Positions 1-7,448 of a stretch of 15,294 nt of DNA are shown one piece after another (within the stretch, counting starts at the first letter, position 1; each line of letters begins with the position of its first letter). The stretch comes from Clostridia bacterium (lineage in GTDB: Bacteria; Bacillota; Clostridia; Christensenellales; UBA1242). Location of the stretch: positions 1-15,294 of the forward strand of contig JAQVLJ010000014.1 of the NCBI GenBank assembly GCA_028704215.1. The letters run 5' to 3'. The translations under genes and the position numbers were made by a program. The notes beneath the pieces are model-generated. The model had not been told where the DNA came from. It was given only the letters and a program-made list of their open reading frames with translations, and made no database searches.

Positions 1-519
1 CAAGCCATTGACTATGCCGACAGCACTACACAAAGAATCTATGTATGTAGCTTCACCACCAATTAATGATGATAGGTAACCGAACAATACGCAAAATGCA
101 GCAACAGAAATGCCTACAACTATTTCCATTTTGACATTTAGAAGTCGCACTTTTGTAAGATTTTTGTCTTTGTCATCTTTGTGTTTGTTCCAGTTGATAA
201 AACTAATAGTATCAATAGGTATCCAAAACAATAATGTGGTCAACGCTCCTATGTAATATCCGTAAAACAAATATAATGCGATTGTAGTCGTTTCTACAAA
301 TAATAAGGATACAATAAAATTCCACCTTGACTGCTTGGCAATAAGTAACTCACACACAACGCTAGAAATAACAGATGTGATGGCAATCATTTGTAAAAAC
401 CATTTGTCCTCTTCTGGAAACAGAATGGCAAAACCTACTGAGAGGGCTATAACTGATAGTAACCATATCTTCTCGTAAGTGGTAAAAAATTTGTTTAATT
501 TTGATAATACTTTTTTCAT
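1..519 (-). CDS. pnuC: PnuC-type nicotinamide riboside/NMN transporter, partial (C-terminus outside window)
   Basis: Integral membrane protein, probably importing a nicotinamide nucleoside for NAD synthesis. The first 173 residues are visible and the gene runs off base 1. Hydrophobic segments lie at about residues 18-34, 42-60, 67-86, 92-110 and 132-152. The stretch FWIPIDTISFINWNKH (98-113) resembles the conserved Pro...Ile-Gly/Ser-Phe...Trp-Lys region of PnuC (PF04973), and YIDSLCSAVGIV (159-170) resembles the next conserved helix. The ATG at 519 is the first plausible start and has no Shine-Dalgarno sequence; a promoter sits directly against it. It lies 65 bases downstream of the DUF4363 gene, so it may also be read from that operon. 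The vitamin carried cannot be told from sequence, since PnuC relatives differ in substrate. The family call is inferred from the pattern of motifs rather than a database match. Confidence 0.7.
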   Translation of the reverse strand, partial: MKKVLSKLNKFFTTYEKIWLLSVIALSVGFAILFPEEDKWFLQMIAITSVISSVVCELLIAKQSRWNFIVSLLFVETTTIALYLFYGYYIGALTTLLFWIPIDTISFINWNKHKDDKDKNLTKVRLLNVKMEIVVGISVAAFCVLFGYLSSLIGGEATYIDSLCSAVGIVNGL

Positions 520-527
520 ACTCGCTG

Positions 528-556
528 AGTATAGCACTGCATAAATACTTTGGCAA
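528..556 (-). promoter_or_regulatory. Sigma-A-type promoter directly upstream of pnuC
   Basis: On the minus strand, TTGCCA (551-556) is separated by 17 bases from TATACT (528-533). The usual start point would fall near 521-522, two or three bases before the ATG at 519, so the transcript would be almost leaderless. This agrees with the absence of a ribosome binding site. Confidence 0.65.
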
Positions 557-584
557 GCGTATAGAATAACAAAAATTATTTTTT

Positions 585-983
585 TTAAAAAATATTGTCC
601 AGTCTAAATTCTGTAATTTTATCAACAGTTTTTACATTTGCATGAAGCAATCGAGAGTGGGTGATAGCATCTTCTTGACTGTGCAAAATAATCGCTGAAC
701 GTAAGTATTGTAAATGGTCTGTTATTGGCTGCATATCTTTGCGACTTATTACTAAGCAAAGAGCATTTTCTTTTGATTCCCAGTATTTTTCCAGAGCCAC
801 AACTTGTGATCTGATAGTTTCATAGTTTTCACTATCAGAAATATCATTGTAAACAACAAAGTCAAATATGTCGTGTGTTTGTGTGTGCATATATTCAAGT
901 GTGTTATTGACAAATATAATGTCCCAAATGCAAAGTGCATTGATTAACAAAAAAATAATTATAATACTTATAGAGTTTTTCAT
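585..983 (-). CDS. DUF4363 family protein, partner of the YetF-like protein
   Basis: A 132-residue protein with one N-terminal hydrophobic segment (residues 4-25), followed by a mainly helical, charged domain outside the membrane. The short hydrophobic N-terminus, helical body and position directly after a DUF421 gene are typical of DUF4363 (PF14276), which in Clostridia is commonly paired with DUF421 proteins. Its ATG overlaps the stop codon of the upstream gene by four bases (ATGA at 980-983), so the two are probably translationally coupled and work together at the membrane. The biochemical role of the family is unknown. The assignment rests mainly on size, topology and context; individual conserved residues are not diagnostic. 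Confidence 0.65.
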   Translation of the reverse strand: MKNSISIIIIFLLINALCIWDIIFVNNTLEYMHTQTHDIFDFVVYNDISDSENYETIRSQVVALEKYWESKENALCLVISRKDMQPITDHLQYLRSAIILHSQEDAITHSRLLHANVKTVDKITEFRLDNIF

Positions 984-1714
984 TTTTTGCTAGCCTTTTT
1001 GTTTTGAATTTTTTGGCTAACTTCGTTTATAACTTGAAACTTTTTTCCTTTCGTTTGGAGATACATTTTGTCGTCTTCATCTATTGACATAATAGTAATA
1101 TCATCTATTTTTTTTATGTCAAATTTTTTCATTACTTTTTTTACAAAGTCGGCTGTAAGGTTTTGTTCTTTGAGTTTTTCTTTGACCATTTTTCCATCTG
1201 ATACAATAATCGAAGGCAGTACAGGAGGCGGATTTTTTGTACCAGTATCAAGTGCTGTTGAAGGAGCCGCATCTGCTGTTGGTATGACTGACATTTTTCC
1301 GTTTGTTTCGATTATGGCGTATTGTACTTGGTCAAAACTATAATAATTGCACAAACGTATACTTTCCTGCAAATCATCTATGTTCATATTTAGATCTCTA
1401 AGATTGTCGTATTCAATTCCGTTTGGACTGATAACCACTACTGGTTTTCCACTAAAAACTTTTCTTAAAAACATACTTTTGCGAGTGGAGTATGTGATAG
1501 CAAAGTGCAAAACAACAAGTACTGCCAAAGGTAGTATCCCGTTGAGCAAAGGAATATTAGTGTCACTCATTGGAAGAGTGGCAAGGTCGGCAATTATAAG
1601 TGTGATGACAACTTCGTATGGTTGCATTTCGCCTATCTGTCTTTTTCCCATTAAACGCAGAAAAAGGAGAACGGTTGAATAAATAATGATAACACGCAAA
1701 AATACTGTAAACAT
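980..1714 (-). CDS. YetF/YcaP-like DUF421 membrane protein
   Basis: A 244-residue membrane protein of the YetF family. It has three N-terminal membrane segments (about residues 4-22, 33-50 and 57-77). The family signature follows the first: LMGKRQIGEMQPYEVVITLI (21-40). Two cytoplasmic alpha/beta units follow, the first beginning PVVVISPNGIEYDNLRDLNM (91-110) and including QYAIIETNGKMSVIP (131-145). The C-terminus is Lys-rich. YetF relatives in Bacillus are linked to spore and envelope biology, but their molecular activity is not settled. It starts 43 bases after the stop of the upstream spoVB-like gene and overlaps the DUF4363 gene by four bases, so the three probably form one operon. The ATG at 1714 has only a weak Shine-Dalgarno sequence (TTGAG), suggesting modest initiation. 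Confidence 0.88.
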   Translation of the reverse strand: MFTVFLRVIIIYSTVLLFLRLMGKRQIGEMQPYEVVITLIIADLATLPMSDTNIPLLNGILPLAVLVVLHFAITYSTRKSMFLRKVFSGKPVVVISPNGIEYDNLRDLNMNIDDLQESIRLCNYYSFDQVQYAIIETNGKMSVIPTADAAPSTALDTGTKNPPPVLPSIIVSDGKMVKEKLKEQNLTADFVKKVMKKFDIKKIDDITIMSIDEDDKMYLQTKGKKFQVINEVSQKIQNKKASKK

Positions 1715-1756
1715 ACATCAATTATTTACTCAAAAAAATTTTGCTATACATAATTT

Positions 1757-3271
1757 TTATGGAGAAGTGCGTAGTTTTCTTCTTTTAAAACGCATAACTT
1801 GAGCCACTTTAAATATATTGAACGTATTGAGTAGAATTAGACACATAGATATACCGATAATTCCACCAAGCGTACACGATACAAAAACTGGGAGAAAATG
1901 TAAAAATATGCTTTCACTCAAATATGCCAACAAGGCACAGGGCAGACAAATTAGTGAGTATTTGCACAAAGTCTTGACAATTTTTAATTGTAGACCGGGA
2001 AGTTTTTTGTTTAACATCCGAATATTAAGTAAAGCGACTATCGACATACATAAAAACAACCCTAGTATAATTGAATTTATGCCCATACTTTTTGTAAGCA
2101 AAAACATAGAAGCAAACATTGCTATCGCACCCGCCAAATAATTTTTAAAACTTTTGACTTCAAGATTTAAAGCGTTGAGCATACTACTAGTGATGTTACA
2201 CAGTGCTATTGGGACAACTATTATTGCTGATATTTGAAGCAAAACACCTGATAGCACATTGTCATATAAAACTACCCCTATCAAATCTCCTACACCCAAA
2301 TACAAGGGAATAAAAATAGCACTACAAAAAATGGATGTTTGGATAGAGTTTTTGACTTGCGAGGCAATTTTGTCATAGTTATTTTGAGACATTAGACCAG
2401 CAATGTTTGGTATCAAAACCATACCTAGTGAGCCAATAACTGCCATGGGAATAAAAAGCAAAGGAAATACCATTCCCATCATGACTCCATAAGCAGACAT
2501 TGCTTGACTTGAAGTGTACCCGATGGATATAAGTTGAGCGGGTATTATTATTGCGGATAATGGTTGTATAAAACTTGAAGTTACACGTACTCCTGTAACG
2601 GGTGCTGAACTACGTAAAATATTTTTGTATTCGCCTTTTTTAAATAGAATTTTGCCATCTTTTTTGAAATATATAAATACAGATAGTATTGCTGATATTG
2701 TACATGCTATACTAAAACATTGGGCAGTTCCAATGGAAAAATCGTATTTTGAAGTGAGAGAGGCTAGCAATATTACTGTAATGACTATGCGCGCAACTTG
2801 TTCTATAAATTCTGTGATGCACACAGAAAAATAATCGTTTTTGCCCCACATTGCACCTCTAAAAACACAGTAAATACTACTAAAAAATACCGCAGGTAAC
2901 ATTATGACCATCAATTTTATTGCTCTATCATCCGCAAAAATATGAGTAAAGAGGTTTTGTCCAATAAAAATAAGCAAGCATAAAATTGCACTAAGCGAAA
3001 TGGCTATAATTAGAGATGCTCCCACCACTGCTTTTTTGTTTTTTTGCCTGTTTTCTGCCTCATATTTTGCGACAAATTTGGCAGTGCTTAGTGGTAATCC
3101 ACTTGAAACAAGAGTGAGCATAATTCCAATAACTGAAGATGCTACTTGAAATAAACCAAGATATTCAGCACCTAGTTTTCTGGACAAATATATTCTAAAT
3201 ACAAAACCGAGAAAGCGTGTGATGACTGAAAATATGGTAATTAAAGCAACGGTTTTAAACAAAGATTTCAT
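1757..3271 (-). CDS. spoVB: SpoVB/MurJ-like lipid-linked oligosaccharide flippase (MOP superfamily)
   Basis: A 504-residue polytopic membrane protein of the polysaccharide transporter branch of the MOP (MATE-like) superfamily; B. subtilis SpoVB is of similar length (about 518). N-terminal sequence FSVITRFLGFVFRIYLSRKL (14-33), then SSGLPLSTAKFVAKYEA, and a loop with VFRGAMWGKNDY and EFIEQVARIVI match the SpoVB/YtgP/YabM pattern. The expected job is moving a lipid-linked wall or spore-cortex precursor across the membrane. About 14 hydrophobic segments fill the protein. The gene heads a leftward operon with the YetF-like and DUF4363 genes. The ATG at 3271 has no Shine-Dalgarno sequence, and a CATATATT box lies five bases before it. 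The SpoVB name is by similarity: flippases of this group include several paralogs per genome (MurJ-like, YtgP-like), so the exact substrate is uncertain. Confidence 0.82.
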   Translation of the reverse strand: MKSLFKTVALITIFSVITRFLGFVFRIYLSRKLGAEYLGLFQVASSVIGIMLTLVSSGLPLSTAKFVAKYEAENRQKNKKAVVGASLIIAISLSAILCLLIFIGQNLFTHIFADDRAIKLMVIMLPAVFFSSIYCVFRGAMWGKNDYFSVCITEFIEQVARIVITVILLASLTSKYDFSIGTAQCFSIACTISAILSVFIYFKKDGKILFKKGEYKNILRSSAPVTGVRVTSSFIQPLSAIIIPAQLISIGYTSSQAMSAYGVMMGMVFPLLFIPMAVIGSLGMVLIPNIAGLMSQNNYDKIASQVKNSIQTSIFCSAIFIPLYLGVGDLIGVVLYDNVLSGVLLQISAIIVVPIALCNITSSMLNALNLEVKSFKNYLAGAIAMFASMFLLTKSMGINSIILGLFLCMSIVALLNIRMLNKKLPGLQLKIVKTLCKYSLICLPCALLAYLSESIFLHFLPVFVSCTLGGIIGISMCLILLNTFNIFKVAQVMRFKRRKLRTSP

Positions 3272-3276
3272 AGTAA

Positions 3277-3305
3277 AATATATGGCTTGTCCGTATAAAT
3301 AATGC
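3277..3305 (-). promoter_or_regulatory. Possible promoter of the spoVB operon (sporulation sigma-E-like)
   Basis: On the minus strand, GCATTAT (3299-3305) is followed after 14 bases by CATATATT (3277-3284), five bases before the ATG. This resembles the mother-cell sigma-E pattern (a [TG][AC]ATA-type -35, 14 bases, CATACA-T) with one mismatch in each half. It could equally be read as a poor sigma-A promoter with TATATT. The start point would fall at or next to the ATG. Confidence 0.35.
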
Positions 3306-3317
3306 TAAATACATTTT

Positions 3318-3345
3318 AAAAAAAACAACCACACGAATGCGGTTG
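3318..3345 (-). terminator. Rho-independent terminator of the modular surface protein gene
   Basis: Reading the minus strand, an 8-bp stem CAACCGCA / TGTGGTTG (one G-T pair) closes a TTCG tetraloop and is followed at once by eight Ts. It lies 15 bases after the stop of the 3361-6576 gene and before spoVB, so it separates the two leftward transcripts. Confidence 0.88.
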
Positions 3346-3360
3346 CTTATTTAGTTGGTT

Positions 3361-6300
3361 TTATTTTTGAGAATCGTCTGTACTTTCTTTGTCGATATCG
3401 TTTTTTTCAGACTTTTCAGATTGTTTGGATTGCTCGTATTCTTTTTCTGCCTTGTTGTATTCTGCTTCACTTATTTTACGTGATTGAGATAGTTGCATTT
3501 GTAATTGTGACAAATAAGTTTCAGTTTTTAAATATGCTATTTCACTTTCGATTGCATTTAGTTTGATGCCTATTTGAGATGTCGTTTTGGTTTGCTGGCG
3601 TAGTAACTTTTCTGTTTTTGCAATTTCGTTTTTCAAAGAAGCATCACGTTTCATTTTTAGATTTCGAACTTTGGTCAAGTTGGTTTTGTATTCCGTATCG
3701 TATTTTTCTTTTTCTGCCAACAAGTCAGATTTTTGTTTGTCCAAAGCTTTTATTTTTGCATCACGAACTTCTATTGCTTGACGTCTGTACATTTGTCTAA
3801 CAACAGTCTTTTGTCTATCATATTCTGTTGCGCTTACTTTTTTGGTTTTGCTAAACTTTACTTTTCTTACCATTGCTCCGACTACTGCAATTATGACTGC
3901 TAATGCAGTAATTAAACTAGGTATTACGAGCCAATTGATATTGTTTGAATTTTCTTCTTCATCAGTTGGGTCATTTTCATCTTCTTCAATAGGGGATGAC
4001 ACGGACAAAACATTGTTAATTGTATTTGTTTGTTTGAAAGTAGTTATATCACTATCAAAATCTGTTTTGCTTTCAAAAGTTTGTATTGTTGGATTGGTCA
4101 TAAACACCATACCAGAAGTTTTTGCATTTGAAGAGCCTAAGGAAAGTGTCAAAACAGGAGTGGTATCACTGTCTGGATTGATGTAAAAGGCATATTCTTT
4201 CCATGCGTTTTGGTTGTTGATAGCGCTAAATGAATCTGTAAATGTAGACAATGATAAATTCACTCCAAATGGATAAATATTGTCATCATCGTCAGTAATT
4301 TGTGAATCTTCTGTTTGTGCTAGATTGTAAGTCAATATTTTCACAGTCAACTTGTAATAACTGCCAGATGTTAATGAATAACCCCAATTGCCAGAAACAT
4401 TGTAAGCGGTATCATAGGTACAGAAAATTGACAGTAATTTGTTTTGCTCAGTCGCTGACAAATTGATGCCACTTGGTAAGAAAGTAGTACTTTCAGACAA
4501 GTCTACTATTCCACTAGTAACTGAACTGTTGCCGCCAACAAGAGTACCTGTGTATAGATTATGAGTGTAATAATTTCCATTAATAGAACCTTTTTGAAGA
4601 CTATCTTCAAGGTCTACGATAACTGTGTAATCATTTGAAGTAATGTTTTCAAAATTTGTTGGTTGAGTCAAGTAATTAAGTAGGGAATTGTCATAAAATA
4701 CATAACCAATAGGTGCATCATCTCCATTGCCTAAACATAGTTCAATTTTTACTGCCAAATCTTTTAGTCCTGTGTGAATGTAAAAATCTAATTGTTGCCA
4801 AACACCACCGGTAAGAATGTCTGATTTTTGAGCAATTATTGTATTACCAGATTTTATAAATACACTAGCAGCACCCGAACTAGAAATAATCTGTGTTTGA
4901 ACACATACGCTGATTTTGTTGTATGTGTTTTTTGTCAAAGTCACTTCACTACTTGCATATTTTTGAATGCCCGTGTTGTAGTTGTTGTACAATACTAAAA
5001 CGTTATTGTTAAGAGTGGTGTTGTAATTATTGATAACGCCAGGATTTTGTGCTGCAATTTGAGTTGTTGCTGCTACATTTGACGTATATTCGCTAAAATA
5101 ATTTGTATTAACTATACCTGATGCAGATGTGTTGTTTGTGCTTGTCCAATTTGTAGGAGTAGAAGGATATACCTTTTGGTCTACACCTTCATAAGTCATC
5201 TCGTTGAACAAAGGATTGGAAAAGTGACCAGATACTGCTGTTGAAGTCAAGTCCAAACTGCCATTTACCGAACTTGTGCTTAAACTACTAAAAGTTGAAT
5301 AAGGCACAACGCTAACAGTATAATTTGTGAAATATACCTCACCAGTTGTGTTATTGCTATCTGAACCCAAACCTACAAACATTTTTACTGGCTTTGTGTC
5401 CAGTGCGTGTGAACGTACATAAATTGAAACATCAAAATAATTGTTTGTTGTTGCATTGGCGTTGCCGTTAGAAATGGTCAAAGTTTTATCAGTGCCATTT
5501 TCAGACATATCTTTAAGCTTTACAAAAGCAGTACCTGAAATATCTACAATTTTCAAACGAACAGTAAATTTGTAAACTCTATTTGGAAGTAGATTGTATT
5601 CAGAACTAGAAAAACTGATATATGATGATTGTTTGTTTATGATAGCCAAAGATGTTGTGTTGCCATATGACAAATCAGTACCTGCACTTGACTTGATAGT
5701 GCCATCTGGAAAGGAAACTGTAGAGCCAGTCATATTTGCATACAAATAAGTTACATAGTCAGTATCTGTAGCTGTTGAGGCACTACTTGCATCAAGAGAG
5801 AATGGAGCAGTAGAAAAATTGTAGGTCTGTACTCTGTTCTCTTCATTCAAATTGGTGTAATAGTATGTTTCACCAGCATGGGTGTTTCCATTTGCAACAG
5901 CGGAACGCAAATTCGTATTAGAAATGTTCGTTACACTTATGTTGTCATAAAAAACTATGCCGCTTACGCTGATAGAAGGTTTTTTGCCTATCCATATATT
6001 TAAGGAAACACTGATATCTTTGTAGTCATAACCAGTGACATAAAAGTTGTAAGTAGTCCATGTACTTGATGTGTTGATACTTTCTAATTTTGCAGAATTG
6101 ACGGTACTTTCTTCATTGCTAGAAAGATACATTGAGGCGGTGTAACCATTTGACCATACTGAAATAGAAACTCTGTAGTTTTCGCCTTTTCTGATAACAA
6201 AACTATCTGAGGTATAACCAAAAGATGCACCAGATGAATTGAGCATCAAAATATAATCATCTTCGCCCGCTTTACCTGGGTTTTCTAAGGTGGACAAACC

Positions 6301-6576
6301 AATAGCGGTTTTGTTGTTATTGTATTTTGTAGTGTCAGTACTGATTACTCCTGCTTTTACTGACAAGTTGCCTGTACTTCCACTTGCCGTCCAGTTGTTT
6401 GGTTCAAAAGGGAAAGTAGAAGATGTGTTGCTGTTAAAGTTGCCATTATTAAAACTGCTGGCTGCGTATGTTTCGCTTAAAAATAATGGAATAAGTCCTA
6501 TATTTGCACAAAAAAATAACGCCAATGTAAGTATAGTGAGTAACAACTTTGATTTTGTGTTTTTGATTGAATTCAT
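3361..6576 (-). CDS. Large secreted, membrane-anchored protein with four beta-rich modules and cytoplasmic coiled coil; function unknown
   Basis: A 1071-residue protein I cannot name. A signal peptide (residues 1-38, hydrophobic 11-34, likely cut near TYA-AS) is followed by a Ser/Thr/Asn-rich extracellular region made of four similar modules. Each ends in a G-x-V-[FY]-[FYM]-[DT]-N motif: 205-212, 411-418, 623-630 and 821-828, spaced 206, 212 and 198 residues apart. Each module also has a Y-[KR]-x-[ST]-V-type strand (134, 335, 552, 740), an aromatic FYV/FYI strand (178, 385, 598, 797) and a hydrophobic strand ending in Gly. This pattern suggests carbohydrate-binding-like beta sandwiches. An acidic linker (863-876), one membrane helix (about 880-902) and a Lys/Glu/Gln-rich coiled coil (about 915-1058) follow, so the C-terminus is cytoplasmic. 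No catalytic motif was seen. The gene is monocistronic: a promoter at 6616-6644, an AGGGGT ribosome site five bases before the ATG, and a terminator at 3318-3345. A sensor, adhesin or cell-shape scaffold role is possible but unproven. Confidence 0.85.
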   Translation of the reverse strand: MNSIKNTKSKLLLTILTLALFFCANIGLIPLFLSETYAASSFNNGNFNSNTSSTFPFEPNNWTASGSTGNLSVKAGVISTDTTKYNNNKTAIGLSTLENPGKAGEDDYILMLNSSGASFGYTSDSFVIRKGENYRVSISVWSNGYTASMYLSSNEESTVNSAKLESINTSSTWTTYNFYVTGYDYKDISVSLNIWIGKKPSISVSGIVFYDNISVTNISNTNLRSAVANGNTHAGETYYYTNLNEENRVQTYNFSTAPFSLDASSASTATDTDYVTYLYANMTGSTVSFPDGTIKSSAGTDLSYGNTTSLAIINKQSSYISFSSSEYNLLPNRVYKFTVRLKIVDISGTAFVKLKDMSENGTDKTLTISNGNANATTNNYFDVSIYVRSHALDTKPVKMFVGLGSDSNNTTGEVYFTNYTVSVVPYSTFSSLSTSSVNGSLDLTSTAVSGHFSNPLFNEMTYEGVDQKVYPSTPTNWTSTNNTSASGIVNTNYFSEYTSNVAATTQIAAQNPGVINNYNTTLNNNVLVLYNNYNTGIQKYASSEVTLTKNTYNKISVCVQTQIISSSGAASVFIKSGNTIIAQKSDILTGGVWQQLDFYIHTGLKDLAVKIELCLGNGDDAPIGYVFYDNSLLNYLTQPTNFENITSNDYTVIVDLEDSLQKGSINGNYYTHNLYTGTLVGGNSSVTSGIVDLSESTTFLPSGINLSATEQNKLLSIFCTYDTAYNVSGNWGYSLTSGSYYKLTVKILTYNLAQTEDSQITDDDDNIYPFGVNLSLSTFTDSFSAINNQNAWKEYAFYINPDSDTTPVLTLSLGSSNAKTSGMVFMTNPTIQTFESKTDFDSDITTFKQTNTINNVLSVSSPIEEDENDPTDEEENSNNINWLVIPSLITALAVIIAVVGAMVRKVKFSKTKKVSATEYDRQKTVVRQMYRRQAIEVRDAKIKALDKQKSDLLAEKEKYDTEYKTNLTKVRNLKMKRDASLKNEIAKTEKLLRQQTKTTSQIGIKLNAIESEIAYLKTETYLSQLQMQLSQSRKISEAEYNKAEKEYEQSKQSEKSEKNDIDKESTDDSQK

Positions 6577-6615
6577 TTAGTACCCCTAATCTAAGTAATA
6601 TAATATACTTTGGTC

Positions 6616-6644
6616 ATTATATTACAAATATTTGTTTTTGGCAA
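6616..6644 (-). promoter_or_regulatory. Sigma-A promoter of the modular surface protein gene
   Basis: On the minus strand, TTGCCA (6639-6644), a 17-base spacer and a perfect TATAAT (6616-6621). The start point would be near 6609, giving a leader of about 33 bases that carries the AGGGGT ribosome binding site (6582-6587). The -35 box is part of a 30-base stretch also found at 11244-11273. Confidence 0.75.
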
Positions 6645-6664
6645 ATATTTTCTATACAAAAAGT
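6635..6664. promoter_or_regulatory. Shared bipartite intergenic motif, copy 1
   Basis: TTTTTGGCAAATAT, six variable bases, then TACAAAAAGT. The same two blocks with the same spacing occur at 11244-11273, and a looser version lies upstream of pnuC. On the minus strand it reads ACTTTTTGTA, six bases, ATATTTGCCAAAAA and contains the TTGCCA -35 box of the surface protein gene. It sits in a divergent intergenic region, so it could serve either direction. A regulator binding site is an inference. Confidence 0.45.
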
Positions 6665-6677
6665 GAACAATATTTTT

Positions 6678-7040
6678 GTGAAGAATGTAAAGACAAAATG
6701 GATAATTTTATTTGGCGCTCTCATTGGTTTGATAAATGGTTTTTTTGGCGGTGGCGGCGGAATGGTGGTAGTTCCTGTGCTAAACAAACTTTTTGGGATG
6801 GAACAAAAAAAGGCTCACGCTACAGCAATATTCGTAATTCTACCAATAAGTATAGCCAGTTCGATAATATATATAACTCATAGCAGCATTAATTTTGGGA
6901 GCGGTTGGCCAGTAATATTGGGAGTTGTCGGCGGTGGAGCGCTTGGGGCTGTTTTGCTTAAAAAAATGGATAATATGGTAGTAAAACTTGTCTTTGCCAT
7001 TTTAATTTTGTTTGCAAGTGTAAATATGTTGCTTTTTTAA
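6678..7040 (+). CDS. TauE/SafE (TSUP) family half-size permease, N-terminal-type half
   Basis: A 120-residue membrane protein matching the first half of the TauE/SafE anion permease family (PF01925). The signature glycine-rich stretch GLINGFFGGGGGMVVVPVLN follows the first membrane segment, then KAHATAIFVILPISIASSII and a GVVGGGALGAVLLKKM loop. Four hydrophobic segments are visible. Family members usually have about 250 residues and eight segments; here the second half is the next gene, so the two probably assemble as a heterodimer exporting a sulfur-containing or organic anion. The start is uncertain: the reading frame is open from 6567, but homology-like sequence begins near KTKWII, so GTG at 6678 (or 6663) is preferred. 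Neither has a clear Shine-Dalgarno sequence. A TATACA box lies at 6653-6658. Confidence 0.82.
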   Translation: MKNVKTKWIILFGALIGLINGFFGGGGGMVVVPVLNKLFGMEQKKAHATAIFVILPISIASSIIYITHSSINFGSGWPVILGVVGGGALGAVLLKKMDNMVVKLVFAILILFASVNMLLF

Positions 7041-7049
7041 GGGGGACGT

Positions 7050-7448
7050 GTGTCAATCGTTTGGGGTATTGTTGCAGGAATAGTAGGAGGAATTATTGCC
7101 GGAATGGGTATGGGCGGAGGAACATTGCTTATTCCGATACTAACCATCTTTTTGTCCTTTACGCAAATAGAAGCGCAGGGTATAAATTTGATTGCGTTTA
7201 TACCAATGGCAGTTTTGGCACTATATTTGCACAAAAAAAATCATCTCATTGCATACAAACAAACTTGGAAACTCGCAATTACTGGCGCAATAGTTAGTTT
7301 TGGTAGTGCCATTTTGGCAAATAGTTTGAAAGGAGATGTTTTGCAAATCATATTTGCACTTTTCCTCATGGGAATAGGCATTTGGCAATTATACGAAGTG
7401 GTAATTTATTATAGAAATAAGAAAAAATCCAAAACAGATTTAAAATGA
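7050..7448 (+). CDS. TauE/SafE (TSUP) family half-size permease, C-terminal-type half
   Basis: A 132-residue membrane protein matching the second half of the TauE/SafE family. It begins SIVWGIVAGIVGGIIAGMGM and continues GGGTLLIPILTIFL, the second copy of the family's glycine-rich signature, then QGINLIAFIPMAVLALYLHK, a pattern usual for the distal half. Four hydrophobic segments are seen, with a Lys-rich tail. The GTG start at 7050 follows a strong GGGGG ribosome site at 7041-7045, placed right after the stop of the upstream half. The tight spacing and complementary halves show that this is a normal two-gene arrangement and not a frameshift: each has its own start and ribosome site or start region. 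The 3' end overlaps the end of the convergent SPOR-like gene by nine bases. The exported substrate cannot be read from the sequence. Confidence 0.85.
   Translation: MSIVWGIVAGIVGGIIAGMGMGGGTLLIPILTIFLSFTQIEAQGINLIAFIPMAVLALYLHKKNHLIAYKQTWKLAITGAIVSFGSAILANSLKGDVLQIIFALFLMGIGIWQLYEVVIYYRNKKKSKTDLK

Noticed and set aside
520..584. Riboswitch upstream of pnuC
   Set aside because: The 65-base gap is filled by promoter boxes that abut the start codon, leaving no room for a structured leader.
362..625. Open frame of 87 codons on the minus strand
   Set aside because: It overlaps the start of pnuC and the end of the DUF4363 gene in another frame and its translation resembles no protein family.
6678..7448. 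Frameshifted TauE/SafE pseudogene
   Set aside because: Both halves are complete, the second has its own ribosome site and GTG start, and the split arrangement is known in Clostridia.
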